DNA from: Actinomycetes bacterium
Lineage (GTDB): Bacteria; Actinomycetota; Acidimicrobiia; Acidimicrobiales; Bog-793
Reading direction: 5' to 3'
Assembly: GCA_021796455.1 (NCBI GenBank)
Contig: JAKACA010000005.1
Location: 1 to 46,955 of the forward strand
DNA: 46,955 nucleotides
How positions within the stretch are numbered: the first letter of the stretch is position 1; the number at the start of each line of letters is the position of its first letter. Below are positions 40,383 to 46,955 of this stretch, piece by piece. A model generated the notes under the pieces. The model had not been told where the DNA came from and searched no databases. It was given only the letters and a program-made list of their open reading frames with translations. The position numbers and the translations under genes were made by a program.

Positions 40383-40414
40383 CTAGAGTCCTTCTACCCT
40401 TTCTCAGACTCTAG
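40383..40414. promoter_or_regulatory. Inverted repeat upstream of the NCS1 permease
   Basis: CTAGAGTC at 40383-40390 and GACTCTAG at 40407-40414 are exact complements with a 16-bp spacer, in an AT-richer patch between the divergent permease and Lrp-like genes. Arm spacing of about two helical turns suits a dimeric repressor or activator site. Regulator unknown. Confidence 0.55.
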
Positions 40415-40502
40415 TGAATACCACTCCGTTGTTCCATCTTCGTGTTCTGACATGAGAGCGACATGAACCGCCTCCTGCCACGGCGACACCTAAGCTGGCG
40501 AC

Positions 40503-40763
40503 GTGGTCGAAGCCATAGTCCTCGTGAATGCCGCGCCTGCCCGCCTGGCTACGCTCGGCCGAGCGCTCGCGGACGTCGCGGGAGTATCAGCGGCCTACTC
40601 GGTGGCAGGAGACGAGGACTTCGTCGCGGTCGTTCGCGTCGCCAGCCACGAGGAGCTGGCCGAAGTCGTCACGCAACGCATCGCCCTGCTCGAGGGCATC
40701 GTCGGGCTGAGAACTCTGATCGCGTTTCGCAGCTTCGGGACCGAGGACGAGCGGTACTTCTGA
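40503..40763 (+). CDS. Stand-alone Lrp/AsnC effector (RAM) domain protein
   Basis: 86 residues from GTG 40503. The whole protein is a RAM/AsnC ligand-binding domain: EAIVLVNAAPARLATLGRALADVAGVSAAYSVAGDEDFVAVVRVASHEELAEVVTQRI with the family's closing IVGLRTLIAFRSF. There is no helix-turn-helix, so it cannot bind DNA on its own. Such small proteins form ring oligomers that bind amino acids or related small molecules and may modulate full-length Lrp regulators. Divergent from the NCS1 permease, with the inverted repeat between them, and convergent with the Rieske gene. Confidence 0.88.
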   Translation: MVEAIVLVNAAPARLATLGRALADVAGVSAAYSVAGDEDFVAVVRVASHEELAEVVTQRIALLEGIVGLRTLIAFRSFGTEDERYF

Positions 40764-40842
40764 GTGACAGCGCATCTGCGCCTCTAGACGGCCACACTCG
40801 CCATGACGCCCTGCCGGAGCCTCGAAGCCGGCAAAGTGCAGA

Positions 40843-41871
40843 TCAGCTGTTCGCGGCCAGGACCAGCTCGGCCAGGACCCGGCGCAGCTCCATGGTGTTG
40901 CGGTCAGCGCGAGTGTGCACCTCGGTTCTCAGATCGAGGGGCAGGGAAAGCTCGTCATAGCGCGACTGCACGACGAGGTCCTCGTTGAGGACCCGCTGCT
41001 CGAAAGCGATGGCGTCGGCTCTTGCCGCCGGGTCCTCCCCGAGATCGTCGCGCCACAGGGTCGTATAGAGCCTGCAGCGCTCGTCGTCCTCAGGCTGTAT
41101 GAAGAAGCCGATGACGCTCGTCCCCCTCGCCTCGAGGAACTCCAGGCGAAGTGAGAGGAAGAAGGGCGCCTGGTACAGGTAGGTCATCCGCCTCGTCTGG
41201 ACGAGAGGTCGGATACCCGCCGCCACGCCAGGGTCCTCGCGATTTGCGAAAGGATGCTCGTAGACCACCTTGAAGCTGAAGCCGTCACGTTCGACCTCGT
41301 AGGGGGCCAGCACCTTCGATTCGTCCGTGCCGAAGGTGCCGGCGTGCACAAAGGGAAAGTGAGCAAAGTCGAGGAAGTTGTCCGCCATGAGCCCTGCGCT
41401 GGCTCGAGCTTCCGTGGGTGCCAGCTCGAGCATCTCGAAGCCCGTCTGCTCCGCCTCTGGGATAGAGGGCAGCCCGACGAGAGGCTCCTGCGGAGCGATA
41501 AAGACCATCCCGAAGCGCTCGTGGACGCCCGCCGGCGCCTGCAGTCGGGCGGCCGGCGGCAGGTAGGCTCCGGGGCCAAGGGATGGGATCTCGACGCACC
41601 GTCCGCTGCGGTCGAAGCACCAGCCGTGGTAGGCACAGCGCAGCTGGCCGCCGTCGAGGCTGCCGAGCGACAGCGGCGCGAGGCGATGCGGGCACCGGTC
41701 GGCGAAAGCTACGAGCTCGCCGTGGCTGCGAAACGCCACGTAGGGTTTGCCGAGGAGCAGCACCCTGGCAGGTCGCTCACCTATCTCCCCTGAGCGGGCG
41801 ACAGGGTGCCAGCACCGCTCGAGCGCGCGGTGGGTGTTGTTGAGCCGGCCGTCGGCGCTGCTTGCGGTCAC
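40843..41871 (-). CDS. Rieske non-haem iron oxygenase, alpha subunit
   Basis: 342 residues from GTG 41871, GAGG 7 nt upstream. N-terminal Rieske [2Fe-2S] domain with CPHRLAP and CAYHGWCF (Cys-His / Cys-His ligands), then a catalytic domain with the mononuclear iron motif LMADNFLDFAHFPFVH (Asp...His...His). The C-terminal end (LPLDLRTEVHTRADRNTMELRRVLAEL) matches the VanA/NdmA-like group of oxygenases, which O- or N-demethylate or hydroxylate aromatics. No reductase, ferredoxin or beta subunit is adjacent, so electron partners must be elsewhere. The substrate is unknown. The nearby purine island makes an N-methylpurine possible, but this is only a guess. A 24-bp tandem repeat lies 14 bp upstream of the start. 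Confidence 0.88.
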   Translation of the reverse strand: MTASSADGRLNNTHRALERCWHPVARSGEIGERPARVLLLGKPYVAFRSHGELVAFADRCPHRLAPLSLGSLDGGQLRCAYHGWCFDRSGRCVEIPSLGPGAYLPPAARLQAPAGVHERFGMVFIAPQEPLVGLPSIPEAEQTGFEMLELAPTEARASAGLMADNFLDFAHFPFVHAGTFGTDESKVLAPYEVERDGFSFKVVYEHPFANREDPGVAAGIRPLVQTRRMTYLYQAPFFLSLRLEFLEARGTSVIGFFIQPEDDERCRLYTTLWRDDLGEDPAARADAIAFEQRVLNEDLVVQSRYDELSLPLDLRTEVHTRADRNTMELRRVLAELVLAANS

Positions 41872-41885
41872 GACTGCACCTCGTC

Positions 41886-41933
41886 TTTCTCGGATTTCTC
41901 GGATTCAGTTTTCTCGGATTTCTCGGATTCAGT
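41886..41933. repeat. Two perfect 24-bp tandem repeats upstream of the Rieske gene
   Basis: 41886-41909 and 41910-41933 are identical. Each holds two TTTCTCGGA 9-mers followed by TTCAGT, giving four TTTCTCGGA copies. In the + direction the stretch is in frame with upstream non-coding sequence and would encode Ser-Asp-Phe-type repeats, but I do not treat it as coding. Probable regulator-binding array or slippage product. Confidence 0.85.
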
Positions 41934-42108
41934 CCTCATCGACACGATAAGCGGCTCGGCCAAGCGGGGTCAGGCCCCGCGGTGTCCCGCCAGCACAACG
42001 GGGACGGCGCTGGCCCCGAGTCGCGATTCTGACCTTTGGCCCTACTCGGCGAGCGCGTCGACGTGGAGACTCAAAGCGAGACCACCACGGATCACTCGGG
42101 ACGAGATC

Positions 42109-42120
42109 GGAGAGCTCTCC
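42109..42120 (+). promoter_or_regulatory. Palindromic ribosome-binding site
   Basis: GGAGAGCTCTCC is fully self-complementary and touches the ATG at 42121. The GGAG arm is the only plausible Shine-Dalgarno, 8 nt from the start. Self-pairing or dimer pairing could hide it; a protein-binding dyad is equally possible. Confidence 0.5.
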
Positions 42121-42360
42121 ATGACAGAGGTGAGGATGCCCGAAGGAATGCTTCACGCTCAGCGGGCCGATGTGCACTTTAAGCCCTCGAAGTCTTACAT
42201 GCCGGGCCGGATCTGCGACGAGCCGTCTTGCCACACGGTTCTGTCCGTCTACAACGACTCGACGCGATGCGCTAGCCACCAGCGCTTCGTCGACACGACG
42301 CGCGGCCACCGGGTTCGTCGGGCGGAGCGGGAGAGCGAGTCGCGGACCGTAGCTGCCTGA
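42121..42360 (+). CDS. Small Cys/His (zinc-knuckle-like) protein
   Basis: 79 residues from ATG 42121. Core GRICDEPSCHTVLSVYNDSTRCASHQ has C32-x4-C37-x12-C50-x2-H53, a treble-clef-like Cys3His pattern seen in many small actinobacterial proteins (C...C.T.LS.YN....C..H). Basic C-terminus (RGHRVRRAERESESR) suggests nucleic-acid contact. The open frame extends to 41806 through the tandem repeats but the upstream part does not look coded. GGAGAGCTCTCC, a 12-bp palindrome, immediately precedes the ATG and contains the ribosome site. Role unknown; a transcription-linked or DNA-binding role is inferred. Confidence 0.7.
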   Translation: MTEVRMPEGMLHAQRADVHFKPSKSYMPGRICDEPSCHTVLSVYNDSTRCASHQRFVDTTRGHRVRRAERESESRTVAA

Positions 42361-42499
42361 AGAACCGACGGGAGGACTGCTTCTATAAGCAACACTTCTC
42401 CCGTAAAAATGTATGCCTTGTTGGACCCGCGCGCCGATCTCGGCGACGATGGCAAGGTGACACCGGCAGCCGACAACCTGCGCGAGCTGTCCGGCTCCG

Positions 42500-42522
42500 G
42501 TGCCCCGACGTCGTCGGGGCAC
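42500..42522. terminator. Hairpin before the carboxypeptidase gene
   Basis: GTGCCCCGAC at 42500-42509 and GTCGGGGCAC at 42513-42522 form a perfect 10-bp stem with a 3-nt loop. It lies 140 bp past the small Cys/His gene and 44 bp before the next start, so it may end one unit or shape the next leader. Confidence 0.55.
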
Positions 42523-42565
42523 GTCTTGATGCCCTACCGCGGCACCAGATAGGGACGGGCGGCTG

Positions 42566-43810
42566 TTGCGAAGATCACATGGGCGGCGGACAGTCGTGCG
42601 GGCCAGGTCGAGGGCTCTCAAAGGTGCCGGGGTCCTGCTCCTGGTCGTCGTCGTCCTGGCCGCTGGCTGGGTCGCGTTTGCCCTCTCACGGGCCGTGCCC
42701 GCCCCGACGATGTCCCTCTCAGCCACGACGGTAGCTTTCCCGCCCTCCTCGCACAGTCTCTCACTGCCCCATGGAGTCGATAGTGCCATCGCCGTCGGAG
42801 GAGTCGGTACGGTCGCAAGCTCGAACGCGAATCTGGTGACACCGCTCGCGAGCGTCACCAAGATCATGTCGACGCTCGTCATCCTGCACGACCATCCCCT
42901 GACTGTGGGTGCAAGCGGGCCTGCCATCACGATCACCCCAGCAGACGTCGCTACCTACAATACCGAGCGCGTCCAGCAGGACTCCGTCGTGCCAGTCCGC
43001 GACGGCGAGCAGCTGACAGAGTTCCAGGCGCTCGAGGCCATCCTTATCCCTTCGGGCGACAACATCGTCCAACTGCTCGCGAATTGGGACAGCGGGAGCA
43101 CAGCCGCCTTCGTCGCGAAGATGAACGCCATGGCGCGGGCTCTCGGCCTCCACCACACCCATTATGCCGGTCCGAGCGGCGTGAACCCGGGTTCTGTGTC
43201 CTCACCGGCCGACCAGCTTCGCCTTGCCCAGATCGCGATGAGGAACCCGACGTTCGCGTCGATTGTGGCGATGCCCCAGGCAACGCTTCCCGTCGCCGGC
43301 GTCGTCTACAACGTCAACGCGGATCTGGGGACCGACGGGATCATCGGGATCAAGACCGGCTGGCTGCCACAGGGCGGCGCGTGCTTCGTGTTCGCGGCCA
43401 AGGCTCATGTCGCACGCGCGAAAGTGACGATCTTCGGCGCGCTCGAAGGTCAGCAGGGAGGGTCACCGCTCCCGACCGCCCTGTCGCTTGCCGAGCACCT
43501 GGTCAAAGCCACAGGGTCGGTCCTGCAGATGGAGCACGTACCGGCGGGCCTGAAGGTGGCGACCCTGTCATCTGCCGCAGGAGCCAGCGTGGCGCTGACG
43601 ACGACGTCGCCGCTCTCGCTCCTCGGTTGGGGCGGCGCCCGGGCTCGCCTGAAAGTGCGAGTCTCGAGCCACCTCTCCCTGCCGCTCAAGGCCGGCGAGG
43701 ACGTGGGCGAGGTGACCCTCACCTTTGGCTCGGAGCGTCGCCGCACGGCTCTGCAAACCGCGGGGACACTACCGGTGCCATCCTTGCGCTGGAGGCTCGG
43801 CCACTTCTGA
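42566..43810 (+). CDS. D-alanyl-D-alanine carboxypeptidase-like penicillin-binding protein
   Basis: 414 residues from TTG 42566. An N-terminal arginine-rich peptide and one membrane helix (AGVLLLVVVVLAAGWVAFAL) anchor it, with the S11 peptidase domain outside. Catalytic motifs: SVTK (S96xxK99), KTG at 263-265 (GIKTGWLPQGG). The second motif is SGD (163-165), where S-x-N is usual. A C-terminal beta domain of about 110 residues follows. It would trim the terminal D-Ala of peptidoglycan pentapeptides. Preceded by a hairpin; LysR gene follows 74 bp downstream on the same strand but with its own likely promoter. Confidence 0.9.
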   Translation: MRRSHGRRTVVRARSRALKGAGVLLLVVVVLAAGWVAFALSRAVPAPTMSLSATTVAFPPSSHSLSLPHGVDSAIAVGGVGTVASSNANLVTPLASVTKIMSTLVILHDHPLTVGASGPAITITPADVATYNTERVQQDSVVPVRDGEQLTEFQALEAILIPSGDNIVQLLANWDSGSTAAFVAKMNAMARALGLHHTHYAGPSGVNPGSVSSPADQLRLAQIAMRNPTFASIVAMPQATLPVAGVVYNVNADLGTDGIIGIKTGWLPQGGACFVFAAKAHVARAKVTIFGALEGQQGGSPLPTALSLAEHLVKATGSVLQMEHVPAGLKVATLSSAAGASVALTTTSPLSLLGWGGARARLKVRVSSHLSLPLKAGEDVGEVTLTFGSERRRTALQTAGTLPVPSLRWRLGHF

Positions 43811-43884
43811 GCACTCATCTGCCCGCCGCCACGAGCCGGAGAAGCAGGTTGGCAGCCATCAGGTAACCTCGATCCGATCTTATT

Positions 43885-44787
43885 ATGGATATCCGCCGGC
43901 TTTCGATCTTCCTGGAGGTTGTCGAGCAGGGTGGTTTCACCCGGGCGGCTGACGTCCTGTTGTGCTCCCAACCGGCCGTGTCGCAGGCAATCGGTCAGCT
44001 CGAGGCGGAGCTGGGCACGCCCCTGTTCCTTCGCATCGGCCGCCGCGTGGAGCTGACTGCTGCCGGCAGGGCCCTCGTAGCCCCCGCCCGGCGTATCCAG
44101 CGTGACCTCGTCGCTGCCGGGACCGCGGTGCGCGAGGTCGTCGGACTCGAAGCCGGCGAGCTGGACATAGCCTGCTTGCCCACGCTGGCGGCTGCGCCTC
44201 TAGCACCGCTGATCGGGGCGTTTCGCCGCGCGCACCCTGGCATCGTTGTGCGTCTCGCAGCGCCGGAGGACACCTGCGCGCTGCACGACTTGGTCCGCTC
44301 AGGGAGATCCGAGCTGGGGATCGTCGACGACCGCCCGGCTACCGGGCTCGTCTCCCACGATCTCGGGCGCCAGGATTTCCTCGTCGTCTTCCCACCCGGC
44401 AGGGGTCCCAAGGCCGTCGGCCCTGCCCACTCGACCCTGGCCGGCCGCCTCCGTCTCGAAGACCTCGACGGCGTCCCCGTCGTCGCACCTCCGCCAGGAA
44501 CTTCGAGCCGCACCCTGCTCGACGAGGCGTTCCGGGTCGCCGGCATCTCGCCTCACCTCGGCGTCGAGGCCAGCCAGCGGGAGGCGATACTGCCTCTCAT
44601 CCTCGCCGGCGCGGGCATCGGACTGCTGCCCCGTCCTCTGGCTGAGCTGGCCGAGCGACTCGGCTGCACAATCGCCGAGCCAGTGCCCCGGCGGAGCCGA
44701 GATGTGGTCCTAGTCCACCGGGACGGCCCGCTTACGCCCGCGGCCGGCCGCTTCGTCCAGCTCGCGTGCGCCCCGGACTCGGCCTAG
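43885..44787 (+). CDS. LysR-family transcriptional regulator
   Basis: 300 residues from ATG 43885. N-terminal winged helix: MDIRRLSIFLEVVEQGGFTRAADVLLCSQPAVSQAIGQLEAELGTPLFLRIGRRVELTAAG, the standard LysR DNA-binding domain. C-terminal periplasmic-binding-like sensor (GELDIACLPTLAAAPLAPLIGAFRRAHPGIVVRLA ... GAGIGLLPRPLAELAERLG). Effector unknown. It ends on CTAG shared with the convergent GntR gene. The region upstream is AT-rich (CCGATCTTATTATGG), consistent with its own promoter. Neighbouring targets could be the TSUP operon or the carboxypeptidase; sequence does not decide. Confidence 0.93.
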   Translation: MDIRRLSIFLEVVEQGGFTRAADVLLCSQPAVSQAIGQLEAELGTPLFLRIGRRVELTAAGRALVAPARRIQRDLVAAGTAVREVVGLEAGELDIACLPTLAAAPLAPLIGAFRRAHPGIVVRLAAPEDTCALHDLVRSGRSELGIVDDRPATGLVSHDLGRQDFLVVFPPGRGPKAVGPAHSTLAGRLRLEDLDGVPVVAPPPGTSSRTLLDEAFRVAGISPHLGVEASQREAILPLILAGAGIGLLPRPLAELAERLGCTIAEPVPRRSRDVVLVHRDGPLTPAAGRFVQLACAPDSA

Positions 44788-45521
44788 AGCCTTGTAGGGA
44801 CCCCGGCGGGCCACTGGACGCTCAGCCGGTAGCGATCGCCGCGGATCAGGCTGCGGCGCCACTCGACACGGTACTCGTCGGCCACGACGAGCCGTTCGAT
44901 CGAGAACGCCGCCACTCCGGACGGCATGGCCAGCAGGCGGCGCTCCTCGCCTCGTGGGATCACCGGCCGGATCCGCTCCCAGCCACCGGTGACGCGCAGC
45001 CCGCAGTATGTCGCAAGCGCCTCGTAGAGGCCGCCCCCGGAGAGATCGAGCCCGAGCAGACATTCAGCCCGCTCGATCGGCAGCCACGATCGATCCCAGG
45101 CCATCGGCTCGTCGTCGGCGAAGCGTACTCTCTCGACATATACGACATCGGTGCCCTGGCCAACTCCGAGCTCCTCGGCTGCCTCGGCGGGCGCGCGGCG
45201 GCGCTCGCAGACCCGGACAGTGCTGCGCTCCGAGAGGCCCTGGGCCCTGAGCGAGGAGGAAAAGCTGTAGAGGGAGTCGAGCGGCTGCTCCAGCAACGGC
45301 TGGACGACCGTGAGACGCCCACGTCCGCGCACGATGAGGCTCTCCGCCTCGAGATGGCGGACGGCCTCCCTAACGGTGTGACGGCTCACGCCATAGCTCT
45401 GGGAGAGCTCCGCATCGGTCGGGAAATGCTCGTCGAACTCGTTCGCGGCGACCCTGTGTCGCAGGTCATCGACTAGCTGCGCCCAAAGAGGCAGCGGGCT
45501 TCGCCGGTCGAGGGCGACCAC
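44784..45521 (-). CDS. GntR/HutC-family transcriptional regulator
   Basis: 245 residues from GTG 45521 with GGAG 9 nt upstream; TTG 45539 would overlap the previous gene by 14 nt. N-terminal GntR winged helix: LPLWAQLVDDLRHRVAANEFDEHFPTDAELSQSYGVSRHTVREAVRHLEAESLIVRGRGRLTVV. C-terminal UTRA effector domain of the HutC type (RVCERRRAPAEAAEELGVGQGTDVVYVERVRFADDEPMAWDRSWLP ... GLRVTGGWERIRPVIP). Last gene of the TSUP/DUF1634/gntR unit, whose promoter carries a perfect inverted repeat likely to be its operator. Effector is probably the transported anion or a metabolite of it. Confidence 0.9.
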   Translation of the reverse strand: MVALDRRSPLPLWAQLVDDLRHRVAANEFDEHFPTDAELSQSYGVSRHTVREAVRHLEAESLIVRGRGRLTVVQPLLEQPLDSLYSFSSSLRAQGLSERSTVRVCERRRAPAEAAEELGVGQGTDVVYVERVRFADDEPMAWDRSWLPIERAECLLGLDLSGGGLYEALATYCGLRVTGGWERIRPVIPRGEERRLLAMPSGVAAFSIERLVVADEYRVEWRRSLIRGDRYRLSVQWPAGVPTRL

Positions 45522-45525
45522 TGTC

Positions 45526-45984
45526 TCAGGCTCCGGCAAGGAAGAACGAGGCGATGAGCACGGCGAGCACGTAGAGGGTGACGACAGTCATCGGAGCATC
45601 CTTCTCGTACATGAACGACAGGACGCCTACCGCGACTCGAAGTATCGGAGTGAGGATGAGAAGCAGCACGCCGAGGACCACGACCCCCCTGCCCTGTCCC
45701 TTGGAGAGTGACCGGCCAAGAGCGCCGAAAGAATGCGGGAACGCCGTGCTGGCCGAGGTGAGCTGGTGGTACGAGGTGCTTCCAGTGAAGCTCGAGTAGC
45801 CGCTGTGATGAGCAAACATGAGCCCCAGTCCGATGGCGATGACGACGACGCTGACCGATACGCCTATACGTAGCACAAGGCTGATGGCGATCTCGGTCTT
45901 GCGGATCTTGTCATCCATCGCCGCTCTCTCCGCAGCGGTGAAAGCGCGCTTGGCGCGACGGTGTATGCCCGGGACCGGGGTCAT
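45526..45984 (-). CDS. DUF1634 membrane protein, TSUP partner
   Basis: 152 residues from ATG 45984, overlapping the TSUP stop as ATGA. Basic N-terminus (GIHRRAKRAFTAAERAAMDDKIRKTE) and three hydrophobic helices (AISLVLRIGVSVSVVVIAIGLGLMF; GVVVLGVLLLILTPILRVAVGVLSF; MTVVTLYVLAVLIASFFLA). The LLILTPILRVAVGVLSF helix and the pairing with a TSUP (DUF81) permease identify the DUF1634 family. It is thought to be an accessory of the exporter or importer; function is not established. The TTG of the following GntR gene would lie inside its last codons. Confidence 0.88.
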   Translation of the reverse strand: MTPVPGIHRRAKRAFTAAERAAMDDKIRKTEIAISLVLRIGVSVSVVVIAIGLGLMFAHHSGYSSFTGSTSYHQLTSASTAFPHSFGALGRSLSKGQGRGVVVLGVLLLILTPILRVAVGVLSFMYEKDAPMTVVTLYVLAVLIASFFLAGA

Positions 45985-46820
45985 GGCACTATCCCCTTTT
46001 GCAGCATCTCGAGCGCGATGACGCCGAGGACGACCACGAACACGAGCCTCACAGACTTGCTCGTCACGCGACCCAGGACCTTGGCGCCGATAGTGGCTCC
46101 GAGCAGCACGCCAGCTGCGACGGGGGCGGCTATGACCGGGTCGATCTGGCCCCTCGCGAAGTAGACGCCCGCACTGGCGGCAGCGGTCACGCCGATCATG
46201 AAGTTGCTCGTCGCCGACGACACTTTCATCGGAAGGTGCATCGCGACGTCCATGGCCGGCACCTTCAGGGCCCCCGAGCCGATGCCGAGAAGAGCGCTCA
46301 CGAGACCGGCGACGTACATGAGGGCGAGCCCGGGCTTGGTACCGACGACCTTGTAGGAGATCTCCCTCTTCTCTGCCTGGTCGTAGTACGAGCCGTGCAG
46401 GTCGAAGTAGTTGGCGATCCTGTCGTTCGAGACGTCGAGCGGCTCGGCCTTGTGGCGCTTGCGGAAAGTGGCGAAGGCCGAGTAGCCGATCACGACACCG
46501 AAAAGCGCGAACAGCACCCGCGTGGGCAGGACGGTCGTGAGGTACGCGCCACTCACCGCGCCGGTTGTGGTGGCTATCTCGAGAAACATGCCAGCCCGCA
46601 GGTTGGTCATCTTCTCCCGAACATAGGCCGCCGCCGCCCCGCTCGAGGTGGCGATGACCGAGACGATGCTGGCCCCGATCGCCAGCCTGATGTCGATGTG
46701 GTAGAGGACCGTGAGAACTGGGACGATCACAACTCCTCCACCGAGTCCGACGAGCGAGCCGAGTACGCCCGCGGCGATCGATATGAGGGCGAGAGAGATC
46801 ACGAAGGTGAGAGGCGTCAT
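45981..46820 (-). CDS. TSUP/TauE-like sulfite or anion permease
   Basis: 279 residues from ATG 46820. An ATG at 46865 would lie upstream of the proposed -10 and is rejected. TSUP (DUF81) membrane protein with about eight helices: ISLALISIAAGVLGSLVGLGGGVVIVPVLTVLYHID in the first half and MYVAGLVSALLGIGSGALKVPAMDVAMHLPMKVSSATSNFMIGVTA in the second, the two glycine-rich repeats. Transports sulfite, sulfonates or small organic acids, direction unknown. First gene of the operon with DUF1634 and GntR; operator/promoter region directly upstream. Confidence 0.92.
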   Translation of the reverse strand: MTPLTFVISLALISIAAGVLGSLVGLGGGVVIVPVLTVLYHIDIRLAIGASIVSVIATSSGAAAAYVREKMTNLRAGMFLEIATTTGAVSGAYLTTVLPTRVLFALFGVVIGYSAFATFRKRHKAEPLDVSNDRIANYFDLHGSYYDQAEKREISYKVVGTKPGLALMYVAGLVSALLGIGSGALKVPAMDVAMHLPMKVSSATSNFMIGVTAAASAGVYFARGQIDPVIAAPVAAGVLLGATIGAKVLGRVTSKSVRLVFVVVLGVIALEMLQKGIVP

Positions 46821-46839
46821 CGGGAGCCGCCGGTATGCA

Positions 46840-46875
46840 TGTCCGTATTGTACGGACAATCGCATATGCGCGCAA
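46840..46875 (-). promoter_or_regulatory. TSUP operon promoter overlapped by a perfect dyad
   Basis: On the minus strand TTGCGC (46875-46870), 17 bp, TACAAT (46852-46847) make a good -35/-10 pair. The inverted repeat TGTCCGTATTGTACGGACA (46840-46858, 8-bp arms, 3-bp centre) covers the -10. The short spacing suits a dimeric GntR regulator, and the operon encodes one. Confidence 0.7.
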
Positions 46876-46904
46876 GTTGCACAAGAAGCCCTCGTGGAAT
46901 GCCC

Positions 46905-46955
46905 TCAACGGACGCCGATGGCGCTCCGCAGAAGCTCCACGAATTGCATGTACCG
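46905..46955 (-). CDS. C-terminal end of an upstream gene, truncated by window
   Basis: In-frame 16 residues (RYMQFVELLRSAIGVR) ending at a TGA at 46907-46905, open to the window edge. It is too short to identify. It would lie upstream of the TSUP operon on the same strand. Confidence 0.3.
   Translation of the reverse strand, partial: RYMQFVELLRSAIGVR

Noticed and set aside
41806-42120. N-terminal extension of the Cys3His protein through the tandem repeats
   Set aside because: Codon use and composition do not look coding, and ATG 42121 has a ribosome site.
42409-42552. 47-residue + strand ORF (MYALLDPRADLGDDG...)
   Set aside because: Reads plausibly but lacks a ribosome-binding site and runs through the perfect 10-bp hairpin at 42500-42522; not supported enough to call.
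45526-46908. 460-codon ORF containing DUF1634
   Set aside because: Its N-terminal 300 codons are an Arg/His-rich shadow of the TSUP gene; only the last 152 codons are real.

Overview
The window is GC-rich, densely coded chromosomal DNA from a free-living bacterium. Actinobacterial traits are the Rel/aspS pairing, the zinc-binding small protein at 42121, the abundance of GTG and TTG starts, and the many -TTGA- and -ATGA- stop/start overlaps. The gene content resembles class Acidimicrobiia, but that placement is inference; no rRNA or tRNA gene was seen. No transposase, integrase, phage gene or CRISPR array was recognised.

Layout. Positions 1-9400 are housekeeping: aspS (3' end cut by the window edge) and the bifunctional (p)ppGpp enzyme rel, a membrane-anchored unknown, a 1-Cys peroxiredoxin, a ComF-like phosphoribosyltransferase, a Fur-family regulator and typA/bipA. 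Positions 9500-15500 hold lineage-type unknowns (a helical protein, a four-helix membrane protein, a secreted protein), a MarR regulator with a perfect 16-bp palindrome upstream, a secreted CAP-like protein and an ABC-F ATPase.

Positions 15590-22296 are a [NiFe]-hydrogenase maturation island. One arm (+) carries a pseudo-SIS/HypC-like fusion, a GmhA-like SIS protein, hypE and hypF. The facing arm (-) carries a small HiPIP-like four-cysteine protein, hypC and hypD. No structural hydrogenase subunits, hypA or hypB are in the window, so the enzyme served lies elsewhere.

Positions 22399-40278 form a purine/nucleoside salvage and catabolism island. It contains an N-terminally short SsnA-like aminohydrolase in phase with a selenium-dependent-type xanthine dehydrogenase, a four-gene BMP-type nucleoside ABC importer, carbamate kinase, a YgeW-type carbamoyltransferase, a second atypical carbamoyltransferase, a D-aminoacylase-like amidohydrolase and an NCS1 nucleobase permease. 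The likely logic is uptake of nucleosides and bases, hydroxylation and deamination of the purine, ring opening, and recovery of ATP from carbamoyl phosphate. Usual partners of the anaerobic purine clusters (YgeX, YgeY, a dihydropyrimidinase, the FAD subunit) are absent from the window. A PiT phosphate transporter with its PhoU-like partner and a divergent phosphoglycerate-kinase-like protein sit inside the island.

Positions 40500-46955 hold a stand-alone Lrp effector domain, a Rieske oxygenase, a small Cys/His protein, a D,D-carboxypeptidase-like protein, a LysR regulator, and a TSUP/DUF1634/GntR operon whose -10 box is buried in a perfect inverted repeat. Most interesting for follow-up are the purine island, the altered maturation proteins, the phosphoglycerate-kinase pseudoenzyme, and the competing-hairpin leader inside the nucleoside ABC ATPase gene.
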